64,000 nt of DNA from Shewanella sp. Arc9-LZ (GTDB lineage Bacteria > Pseudomonadota > Gammaproteobacteria > Enterobacterales > Shewanellaceae), in the NCBI RefSeq assembly GCF_010092445.1, contig NZ_CP048031.1:3038001-3102000 (forward strand). Reading direction: 5' to 3'. Of this stretch, positions 57,008 to 64,000 are shown in pieces. Below the pieces are notes generated by a model. The model did not search any database. It was not told the DNA's origin and was given only the letters and a program-made list of their open reading frames with translations. The translations under genes were made by a program, and so were the position numbers. The number at the start of each line of letters is the position of its first letter. The stretch's first letter is position 1.

Positions 57008-57864
57008 GCTCTTTTCGTCCAATGTTGTGATTGCCAAACCCATTCCACACCTTGTGGTTGGAATAAGTTTTTACCTAACTCGATCCAATTACTCGGGAAG
57101 TGAAAATCGCTCCCCACAGAAGCAAGTAGGTTATTTTGCTTACTTAATGCGATAAGGTTATTACGGTCGTCTAATGTTTGCTGGCCTAAAATAACTTCCA
57201 TCGCATCGCCACCGGCCTCTGCAAATTCACGCACTAAGCGCTTAAGCCATTTGGCCGATAATTTATAACCGCTAGGGTGAGCTAATACTGCAACACCACC
57301 GGCTTGATGAATATGCGCTATCGCATTGGCCATATCGCCCCAATTATTGGGTACATAACCTGTTTTGCCACGAGCTAAAAAGCGTTTAAATACACTAGGC
57401 ATATCAGTCGCATGACCATTATCGGCTAACCATCTAGCATAATGGCCACGACTCAGCGCTGCATCGCCGGCAATAGCTTTAGCACCATCATAGGCACCCT
57501 CTATCCCCGCTTTAGCTAAACGTTCACCAATTTCTTGGGCTCGGACTTCACGTAACTCACGTTGATGAGTTAAAAAATCCAATAATCCCGTATGAGCGAT
57601 ATCCAAGTTTAATCCGACGATATGAATATCAAAACTGTTCCAACGAGTCGAAATCTCACAACCATTAATTAATACTAATGGCGTGGCATGGTTTTGATTA
57701 GCAAGATGCGCTTCCGCTAACCCTCCGACAGTGTCATGGTCAGTAATAGCAAACACCTCAACGCCTTTTTCAATAGCGCGAGTTAATAATTCTGTCGGTG
57801 TTAATTGACCGTCTGATGCGGTCGTGTGGCTGTGAAGATCGGCCAAGAGAGTCTCTGTAATCAT
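57004..57864 (-). CDS. rnm: PHP-domain 5'-3' exoribonuclease RNase AM (YciV/TrpH)
   Basis: 286 residues (E. coli 293). PHP metal-binding motifs: DLHSHTTASDG (about 10-20), FAITDHDTVGGL, GCEISTRW, VLAHPSGYKLSAKWL and SVGSDFHFPSNW. E. coli RNase AM matures 5' ends of rRNA. Its position next to the trp operon explains the old name trpH. It starts the minus-strand unit rnm-yciO-scpAB and is divergent from trp. Confidence 0.92.
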   Translation of the reverse strand: MITETLLADLHSHTTASDGQLTPTELLTRAIEKGVEVFAITDHDTVGGLAEAHLANQNHATPLVLINGCEISTRWNSFDIHIVGLNLDIAHTGLLDFLTHQRELREVRAQEIGERLAKAGIEGAYDGAKAIAGDAALSRGHYARWLADNGHATDMPSVFKRFLARGKTGYVPNNWGDMANAIAHIHQAGGVAVLAHPSGYKLSAKWLKRLVREFAEAGGDAMEVILGQQTLDDRNNLIALSKQNNLLASVGSDFHFPSNWIELGKNLFQPQGVEWVWQSQHWTKRA

Positions 57865-58090
57865 GTGGTTATTGTACTAGAGTGGCGATTAAAATACTGC
57901 TTGGATTTATGAATAAATGATGGCAATTGATGAATTATTTATGCATAAGTTAGTTAGAGGGCTCAATAAGTAGACTAGATTTGTCCATATTGCCATTTTT
58001 TGTTAGCTTTTGAGAAATATTCAATTGACATTAATCTCCAGCTGGGTTTTCCTATAGGCATTAAACACAGACAAAAAATAGCGATTAACA

Positions 58091-58147
58091 ATGACACACT
58101 CTTTAGCTTCATTACACATTACTTGGTGGTGGCACTTCCCAAATTAA
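58091..58147 (+). CDS. trpL: trp operon leader peptide
   Basis: An 18-codon frame with product MTHSLASLHITWWWHFPN has three consecutive Trp codons (58124-58132) as in attenuator leaders. It is followed by a region of alternative pairing and a terminator at 58196. Low charged tRNA-Trp would stall the ribosome at WWW and favour antitermination. Too short for routine calling. Confidence 0.9.
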   Translation: MTHSLASLHITWWWHFPN

Positions 58148-58195
58148 CGGGTGGTGTGAAGCGTTGTGCTCATTTTTAAGAGACAAGATTTTACC

Positions 58196-58224
58196 AAAAA
58201 GCCCGCAGAGATGTGGGCTTTCTT
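58196..58224 (+). terminator. trp operon attenuator terminator
   Basis: AAAGCCCGCA-GAGA-TGTGGGCTTT (one G-T pair) followed by CTTG. It lies between trpL and trpE; the T-run is interrupted by a C, so termination is probably moderate. Confidence 0.82.
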
Positions 58225-58280
58225 GTTATTTGGCCCACTCACTTTAGTCACTCGGGTTACATAATATTAAAGGCCAACAG

Positions 58281-59897
58281 ATGATAAACAAACAGGATAC
58301 AAGGAGCGGCGACATAGTGATGACAACAGTGACGACAACAGTGACCACACCAAACCAACTCGCTCAGGTTAGCACGCAAAAGCAGGCATTAACCTACCAT
58401 ACTGATCCACTAAAACTGTATCAGCAAGTGACTAATAATGCGCCTCATACCATGCTGTTAGAATCAGCAGAGGTCGAAAGTAAAGACCATTTAAAAAGCA
58501 TTGTACTCACTCATGCGGCAATGATGATACGTTGCGACGGTTATCAGCTCAGCTTCAGCGCATTAACTCAAAATGGTGCAGCGTTATTAACGCCAATAGC
58601 CAACTTCTTCAGCGATGCACAGCAACAACGAGATAATAATACTCTCATCGTGACGCTGCAAAAGGCCACCGAGTTACAAGATGAAGATGCACGTTTAAAG
58701 TCAACATCTCCTCTTGATGGCTTAAGAATGTTTATTAAACACATTCAAACCAATAATCCGCTTAAATTTGAAGATTTATTTTTAGGTGGTGTATTAGCTT
58801 ATGACTTAATTGATACTGTCGAGCCACTCCCTGCAGCGCCCAACGCTCACAATGATTGCCCAGATTATTTATTCTATCTTGCTGAAACACTTATTTTAAT
58901 TGACCATCAAACTCAGCAAGCCGAGATTGTTAGCCACCAATTCGGTCAAGATGAAATGATTGCACAACAATTAGTTCAGCAACTGCAACACGTTATCGAA
59001 CAATGTGCCGATCTAGGTGATATAGCTCAATTAACACCAGTGACAACCGACGAAGAAGTTAACATCACCGACGAGCAATTTAAGCAAACCGTGATTGATT
59101 TAAAAGAACACATTGTCGCCGGCGATATTTTCCAAGTAGTGCCATCTCGTTGTTTCAGCTTACCTTGTCCAAATACACTCGGGGCTTATCGGGCTTTGCG
59201 TTTAACTAATCCAAGTCCGTATATGTTCTATTTTAGAGGTCCTGATTTCACCTTATTTGGTGCGTCGCCAGAAAGTGCCCTGAAATACGATGCGGCCAGT
59301 AACCAAGTTGAAGTGTATCCCATTGCTGGCACGCGTAAGCGCGGTAAAAATGCTCAAGGTGAGATTGATTTTGACCTAGACAGCCGTATAGAGCTCGAGC
59401 TGCGTTTAGATAAGAAAGAATTGTCAGAACATTTAATGCTGGTCGATTTAGCACGTAACGACATTGCTCGCATCAGCCAAAGCGGTAGCCGTAAAGTGGC
59501 CGAACTGTTAAAAGTTGATCGTTACTCGCACGTGATGCATTTAGTCAGTCGCGTCACTGGTCAATTACGTTTAGATTTAGATGCCCTGCACGCTTATCAA
59601 GCTTGCATGAACATGGGAACCTTAGTGGGTGCGCCAAAAGTGCGTGCATCGCAATTAGTTCGCCAAGCGGAGCAAGCTCGTCGCGGCAGTTATGGTGGCG
59701 CAGTGGGTTACCTCAATGGTCTCGGCGACATGGATACCTGCATTGTTATCCGTTCCGCGTTTGTTAAAAATGATGTTGCTCATATACAAGCAGGTGCTGG
59801 AGTGGTGTTTGACTCAGATCCACAAGCCGAAGCAGATGAAACACGTCAAAAAGCCCAAGCGGTCATTTCTGCGATAAAAATGGGAGGTGGGCTATGA
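58281..59897 (+). CDS. trpE: Anthranilate synthase component I
   Basis: Forms anthranilate from chorismate and ammonia. 538 residues if ATG 58281 is used; starts at GTG 58317 or ATG 58320 follow a better ribosome-binding site (AAGGAG at 58301) and give 525-526 residues, nearer the E. coli length of 520. Motifs: the N-terminal allosteric LLESAE tryptophan-feedback segment, then the chorismate-binding domain with PSPYMFYFRGPDFTLFGASPES, YPIAGTRKRGKN, and the C-terminal GGAVGYLNGLGDMDTCIVIRS and IQAGAGVVFDSDP. Overlaps trpG by 4 bp. Confidence 0.96.
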   Translation: MINKQDTRSGDIVMTTVTTTVTTPNQLAQVSTQKQALTYHTDPLKLYQQVTNNAPHTMLLESAEVESKDHLKSIVLTHAAMMIRCDGYQLSFSALTQNGAALLTPIANFFSDAQQQRDNNTLIVTLQKATELQDEDARLKSTSPLDGLRMFIKHIQTNNPLKFEDLFLGGVLAYDLIDTVEPLPAAPNAHNDCPDYLFYLAETLILIDHQTQQAEIVSHQFGQDEMIAQQLVQQLQHVIEQCADLGDIAQLTPVTTDEEVNITDEQFKQTVIDLKEHIVAGDIFQVVPSRCFSLPCPNTLGAYRALRLTNPSPYMFYFRGPDFTLFGASPESALKYDAASNQVEVYPIAGTRKRGKNAQGEIDFDLDSRIELELRLDKKELSEHLMLVDLARNDIARISQSGSRKVAELLKVDRYSHVMHLVSRVTGQLRLDLDALHAYQACMNMGTLVGAPKVRASQLVRQAEQARRGSYGGAVGYLNGLGDMDTCIVIRSAFVKNDVAHIQAGAGVVFDSDPQAEADETRQKAQAVISAIKMGGGL

Positions 59898-60529
59898 GCA
59901 CCGCAACCACACAAAACGATCAACGGATGAAAATATATTTACTCGATAACTTCGATTCGTTTACTTACAATCTAGTCGATCAATTCCGCAGCCTTGGCTG
60001 TGAAGTTGTCATTTATCGTAATGATGTCAGTGCCGATTATGTTGCTGAAAAACTCATGAATGAAACGGGTAAAAAGGCATTAGTGCTATCACCCGGACCT
60101 GGAGCTCCTCACGAGGCTGGCTGCATGATGGAACTCATTGGCAAAGTGGCTGGTAAAGTCCCGATGCTTGGCATTTGTTTAGGTCATCAAGCCATGGTTG
60201 AATATTATGGCGGCAAAGTAGAGCGAGCGCCGTTTGTTGTCCACGGTAAAGCCAGCCCGACCTTCCATAATGGTCAAGGCGTATTTGCAAACTTACCCTC
60301 ACCATTACCGGTGGCCCGTTATCACAGCTTAGTTGCGACTAAGGTACCTGACTGCTTAGACGTTATTGCCACCACAGATGACATGCCAATGGCAATATTA
60401 CATCCACAACATCAAGCTATGGGCTTTCAATTTCATCCAGAATCAATTTTAACCACCCTAGGCAGCCAGTTACTCACGCAGACATTAGCGTATTTAACCC
60501 AAGACCATGCCTTTACTGGAGGAGAATAA
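59894..60529 (+). CDS. trpG: Anthranilate synthase component II (glutamine amidotransferase)
   Basis: Delivers ammonia from glutamine to TrpE. 211 residues, a stand-alone TrpG, not fused to TrpD as it is in E. coli. Class-I amidotransferase triad: nucleophile Cys in MLGICLGHQ, His and Glu in FQFHPESIL. ATG 59894 (AGGTGGG just upstream) overlaps the trpE stop; an internal ATG at 59930 also fits the family start (MKIYLLDNFDSFTYNL). Overlaps trpD by one base. Confidence 0.95.
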   Translation: MSTATTQNDQRMKIYLLDNFDSFTYNLVDQFRSLGCEVVIYRNDVSADYVAEKLMNETGKKALVLSPGPGAPHEAGCMMELIGKVAGKVPMLGICLGHQAMVEYYGGKVERAPFVVHGKASPTFHNGQGVFANLPSPLPVARYHSLVATKVPDCLDVIATTDDMPMAILHPQHQAMGFQFHPESILTTLGSQLLTQTLAYLTQDHAFTGGE

Positions 60530-61572
60530 TGGATAATCTGCAAACGTTATTCGACCATCTGTATCAAGGTAAGCCATTAACTCGTGAACAAATGGCACAA
60601 GTGTTTAGCGCTATTATTCAAGGTGATATGCAACCTGCAACCATGGCGGGTATGTTAGTGGCGCTAAAAATGCGCGGCGAAACCATTGATGAAATAGCCG
60701 GAGCGGCTGACGCATTGCGCCAAGCAGCTAAACCCTTTCCACGAAGTGATGCCTCAAAGCAAACTGGCATTGTTGATATTGTCGGTACTGGCGGCGATGG
60801 CCATAACACCATCAACATTTCTACTACTGCCGCTTTTGTTGCAGCAGCAGCAGGTGCAAAAGTAGCTAAACACGGTAACCGCAGCGTCTCAAGCAAGTCT
60901 GGCTCTTCTGACTTACTGTCACATTGCGGTATCGCGCTCACCATGGCGCCTGATGCAGCAAGCCAGTGTTTAGATAAGCTTGGTTTATGTTTTCTATTTG
61001 CGCCGCATTACCATGGCGGGGTGAAACATGCTGTGCCTGTAAGGCAAGCGTTAAAAACCCGTACTATTTTTAATGTGTTAGGCCCATTAATTAACCCAGC
61101 AAGCCCAGAATTTATGCTATTGGGCGTATATACACTTGAACTCATCGAACCTATTGCACAAGTGTTACATGCCCTAGGCGTTAAACGCGCAATGGTGGTG
61201 TATGGCAGTGGCTTAGATGAAGTGGCGCTTCATGATAATACTCATGTGGCAGAACTAAAAGACGGTGTGGTGCGTACTTACCAACTGAGCCCTGAAGATC
61301 TCGGCGTTAACCGTGCAGACATATTGCAGTTAACGGGTGGAGAACCAGCTGATAATGCCTTAATCACCCAAGCCATTTTACAAGGTAAAGGTCTACCAGC
61401 ACATAGAGATGCGGTGGCGATTAATGCAGGTTGTGCTTTGTATATCAGTGGTATTTGCGACTCAGTTCAAGCCGGTACTCAGCTAGCGCTCACGACACTC
61501 GCCAGCGGTACAGCTTTTACCTTATTAACCGATTTAGCTGCCGCGAGCCAAGCTGGAGAACACCATGAGTAA
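60529..61572 (+). CDS. trpD: Anthranilate phosphoribosyltransferase
   Basis: Adds phosphoribose from PRPP to anthranilate. 347 residues. GTGGDGHNTINIST is the PRPP/Mg site, AKHGNRSVSSKSGSSDLL and HYHGGVKHAVPVRQAL are the anthranilate tunnel, and TIFNVLGPLINPA is typical. The TAATG overlap with trpG and the 8-bp overlap with trpCF indicate tight coupling. Confidence 0.96.
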   Translation: MDNLQTLFDHLYQGKPLTREQMAQVFSAIIQGDMQPATMAGMLVALKMRGETIDEIAGAADALRQAAKPFPRSDASKQTGIVDIVGTGGDGHNTINISTTAAFVAAAAGAKVAKHGNRSVSSKSGSSDLLSHCGIALTMAPDAASQCLDKLGLCFLFAPHYHGGVKHAVPVRQALKTRTIFNVLGPLINPASPEFMLLGVYTLELIEPIAQVLHALGVKRAMVVYGSGLDEVALHDNTHVAELKDGVVRTYQLSPEDLGVNRADILQLTGGEPADNALITQAILQGKGLPAHRDAVAINAGCALYISGICDSVQAGTQLALTTLASGTAFTLLTDLAAASQAGEHHE

Positions 61573-62968
61573 GCCAGAAAGTAATGTATTAACCCGTATC
61601 GTTGATACTAAAGTGGCACATATCGCCGCGCTAAAACTGCGTTTCCCTGAGGCCAGTCTACAGCCTAAAATATCTGACCGTAGCTTATACGAAGCCCTGA
61701 AAGCACCTAATGCTCAGTTTATTTTTGAATGTAAAAAGGCCAGTCCTTCTAAAGGGCTTATTCGCCCTGTATTTGATGTTGAAGCCATCGCAGATATTTA
61801 TGTCAATTACGCTGCAGGCATCTCTGTACTCACCGATGAACAATTTTTCCAAGGTGACATGGACTACATACCAAAAGTCCGCGCCAGAGTGACTCAGCCC
61901 ATTATCTGTAAAGACTTTTTTGTCGACCCGTATCAAGTGAAATTGGCGGCCCATCAAGGTGCTGATGCTATTTTACTCATGTTGTCAGTGCTTGATGATG
62001 AGCAATATCGTTTATTAGCCAACGAAGCGGCTAAGTATCAATTAGATACCTTAACCGAAGTGAGTAACCAAGAAGAATTGATCCGAGCGATTGATCTCCT
62101 TGCCCCAATTATTGGTATTAACAATCGTAATTTACGCGACTTAAGTACTAATTTGGCGACAACTGAGTTATTAGCGCCACAGATCCCAGCAGACAGAGTC
62201 GTTATTAGCGAATCAGGTATTTATAACCATCAACAAGTTTGCCGCCTAAATCCATTGGTTGACGGTTATCTTGTTGGCAGTTCAATTATGGCGCAAGACG
62301 ATATTGATTTAGCGTGCAGACAACTTATTTTTGGAAACAATAAAGTCTGTGGTTTGACTCGAATTGACGATATTGAGGCGGTGGCAACTGCTGGGGCGGT
62401 ATTTGGTGGGTTAATTTTTCATCCCAAATCACCTAGAGCCGTAACACCAGCACAAGCAAGTGAATTAGTCGCCCAAATGCAGCAACGTAATATTGGCTTA
62501 AATATGGTGGGTGTGTTTGTTAATCACCCCGTTGCAGATATCGCTTCATTGGCCCAAACACTGAATCTTTTTGCAGTGCAATTACACGGCAATGAAACTG
62601 AACTTGAAATCACCGAATTAAAAGCGTTATTGAATCAACAGCAGCTAAAAACCGAGATTTGGAAAGCCGTTGCAATTGACAGCAACAGCGGCGAAGTGAG
62701 TCAACAACCTGCTGGCGCCGATCGTTATTTATACGACAGCAAATCAGCACAACAATTTGGCGGCACCGGAAAAACATTCAACTGGCAAGCCAATATTAAT
62801 GATAAACAAGATGCGATGTTGGCCGGTGGATTAACCCCTGACAACGTTTATCTAGCAAGCCAACAAGGATTTTATGGGGTCGACTTAAATTCAGGAGTAG
62901 AATCTACCCCTGGCCATAAAGACCATCAAAAACTGATTGCTGCATTTACTCAATTACGCCGTAATTAA
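61565..62968 (+). CDS. trpCF: Bifunctional indole-3-glycerol-phosphate synthase / phosphoribosylanthranilate isomerase
   Basis: 467 residues, both (beta/alpha)8 enzymes fused. TrpC half (1-255): FIFECKKASPSKGLIR (catalytic Lys), SVLTDEQFFQGD, ICKDFFVDPYQ, GINNRNLRDLSTNL. TrpF half (256-467): KVCGLTRIDDI (catalytic Cys), GLIFHPKSPRAVTPAQA, and LAGGLTPDNVYLA. The fusion matches the enterobacterial order. Overlaps trpD by 8 bp. Confidence 0.96.
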   Translation: MSKPESNVLTRIVDTKVAHIAALKLRFPEASLQPKISDRSLYEALKAPNAQFIFECKKASPSKGLIRPVFDVEAIADIYVNYAAGISVLTDEQFFQGDMDYIPKVRARVTQPIICKDFFVDPYQVKLAAHQGADAILLMLSVLDDEQYRLLANEAAKYQLDTLTEVSNQEELIRAIDLLAPIIGINNRNLRDLSTNLATTELLAPQIPADRVVISESGIYNHQQVCRLNPLVDGYLVGSSIMAQDDIDLACRQLIFGNNKVCGLTRIDDIEAVATAGAVFGGLIFHPKSPRAVTPAQASELVAQMQQRNIGLNMVGVFVNHPVADIASLAQTLNLFAVQLHGNETELEITELKALLNQQQLKTEIWKAVAIDSNSGEVSQQPAGADRYLYDSKSAQQFGGTGKTFNWQANINDKQDAMLAGGLTPDNVYLASQQGFYGVDLNSGVESTPGHKDHQKLIAAFTQLRRN

Positions 62969-63024
62969 TTTTCTATTTACGACACCATTTTTAGTTAAAA
63001 ACATGATTACTCAAGGGAATATTT

Positions 63025-64000
63025 ATGACCGAGCTCAAGCTTAACCCTTATTTCGGCGAATACGGTGGGATGTACGTACCGCAGATTTTAGTGCCTGCAT
63101 TAAAACAACTCGAAACGGCCTTTGTTGAAGCACAACAAGATGAAAGCTTTATCGCTGAATTTACCGACCTGCTAAAGAACTATGCTGGCCGCCCAACAGC
63201 GCTAACACTGACTCGTAATTTAAGTCCAAATCCGTTGGTAAAAATTTACCTAAAACGTGAAGACTTACTTCATGGCGGCGCCCATAAAACCAACCAGGTA
63301 TTGGGACAAGCGTTGTTAGCCAGACGCATGGGTAAAAAAGAAATCATCGCTGAAACCGGTGCTGGTCAACACGGCGTAGCCACTGCTCTAGCCTGTGCGC
63401 TTTTAGGCTTAAAATGTAGAGTCTACATGGGCGCTAAAGACATTGAACGTCAATCGCCAAATGTGTTCCGCATGAAATTAATGGGCGCTGAAGTTATACC
63501 GGTTACCTCAGGTTCATCAACCCTAAAAGATGCGTGTAACGAAGCCATGCGCGACTGGTCGGGCAGCTATGATAAAGCGCATTACTTATTAGGCACCGCT
63601 GCTGGACCGCACCCATTTCCGACAATTGTGCGCGAGTTTCAGCGCATTATTGGTGAAGAAACTAAAAAACAAATTCTTGAAAAAGAAGGCCGTTTACCCG
63701 ACGCCGTTATTGCCTGTGTTGGCGGAGGCTCAAATGCTATTGGTATGTTTGCTGACTTTATTGACGAAGCATCGGTTGAGTTGATTGGCGTTGAACCTGC
63801 AGGTAAAGGCCTTGATACGGCAATGCACGGCGCGCCGCTTAAACACGGTAAAACAGGTATATTCTTTGGCATGAAATCACCGTTAATGCAAAACAGTGAC
63901 GGACAAATTGAAGAATCGTATTCAGTTTCTGCCGGACTTGATTTTCCATCGGTAGGCCCACAACATGCACATTTAAACGCTATTGGTCGTGCTCGTTATG
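63025..64000 (+). CDS. trpB: Tryptophan synthase beta chain (3' end outside window)
   Basis: Starts at ATG 63025 (AAGGGA 7 bp upstream): [20 protein letters not shown]. 325 residues are visible of about 396. The PLP lysine is in [20 protein letters not shown], followed by [17 protein letters not shown] and the phosphate-binding loop [12 protein letters not shown]. It condenses indole with serine. It is cut by the window edge, and trpA is expected after it. Confidence 0.96.
   Translation, partial: MTELKLNPYFGEYGGMYVPQILVPALKQLETAFVEAQQDESFIAEFTDLLKNYAGRPTALTLTRNLSPNPLVKIYLKREDLLHGGAHKTNQVLGQALLARRMGKKEIIAETGAGQHGVATALACALLGLKCRVYMGAKDIERQSPNVFRMKLMGAEVIPVTSGSSTLKDACNEAMRDWSGSYDKAHYLLGTAAGPHPFPTIVREFQRIIGEETKKQILEKEGRLPDAVIACVGGGSNAIGMFADFIDEASVELIGVEPAGKGLDTAMHGAPLKHGKTGIFFGMKSPLMQNSDGQIEESYSVSAGLDFPSVGPQHAHLNAIGRARY

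Noticed and set aside
57900..58000. TrpR operator and -10/-35 for the trp operon
   Set aside because: CTAG-containing stretches occur (GACTAGATTT) but neither a full trp operator nor a consistent promoter pair could be defended by eye.

Overview
The window reads as a chromosomal segment of a Shewanella-type marine gammaproteobacterium, probably a low-GC, cold-adapted species. Supporting signs are the gene content and order: a CrbS-type sensor kinase divergent from acs; ybgC-tolQRAB-pal-cpoB followed by a tRNA-Lys array; motY, rnt, purMN and cysB; tamAB; ycbB/ycbK homologues; rluB near scpBA; and yciO/rnm beside a trp operon with fused trpCF. No phage, transposase, CRISPR or classical defence locus is visible. 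Species assignment is inference from gene content only.

Layout. 1-2044: the 3' end of bioA, then a scar where divergent argP and argO homologues have both lost their 5' halves, then a glutathione S-transferase. 2073-10606: acetate sensing and use (crbS-like, acs), a small secreted protein, radD and grxA. 10623-19104: a DcaP-type porin, then a repeat-rich array of six identical tRNA-Lys(UUU) genes interleaved with six 45-nt tRNA 5'-half remnants, with its own stable-RNA-type promoter, then the Tol-Pal envelope operon. 19105-20434 has no credible protein gene but holds a strong small-RNA candidate (about 19884-20040) with promoter, nested stems and terminator. 20435-29574: motY, rnt, a 1-Cys/2-Cys-type peroxiredoxin (two cysteines visible), a Na+/H+ antiporter, upp, purMN, cysB and an unrecognised membrane-anchored coiled-coil protein. 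29575-31622 is mostly non-coding, with a DnaA-box palindrome, a small lipoprotein gene and a candidate 26-residue protein gene with a long structured leader. 31623-43479: hrpA, a CBS protein, an isoaspartyl peptidase, tamAB and rplY. 43970-49096: mepK- and ldtD-like peptidoglycan enzymes, an HU-like gene followed by a 113-bp tandem repeat, tRNA-Leu(UAA), a lipoprotein made of aromatic repeats, and rluB. 49312-57864: a nested inverted-repeat element, an RND efflux pair with a divergent LysR regulator, scpBA, yciO and rnm. 58091-64000: trpL attenuator, then trpE-G-D-CF-B, with trpB cut by the window edge.

How the parts fit. Most of the sequence is conserved housekeeping. Envelope upkeep is heavily represented (Tol-Pal, TamAB, LdtD, MepK, porin, RND pump). 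The accessory interest lies between genes: the tRNA/half-tRNA array, the 157-nt RNA candidate, the small-mRNA candidate at 30737-31102, the attenuator-like hairpin between pal and cpoB, the 113-bp repeats, and the argP/argO deletion scar. I found no unmistakable new multi-gene system. The best candidates for something undescribed are the tRNA-half array and the two orphan transcription units.
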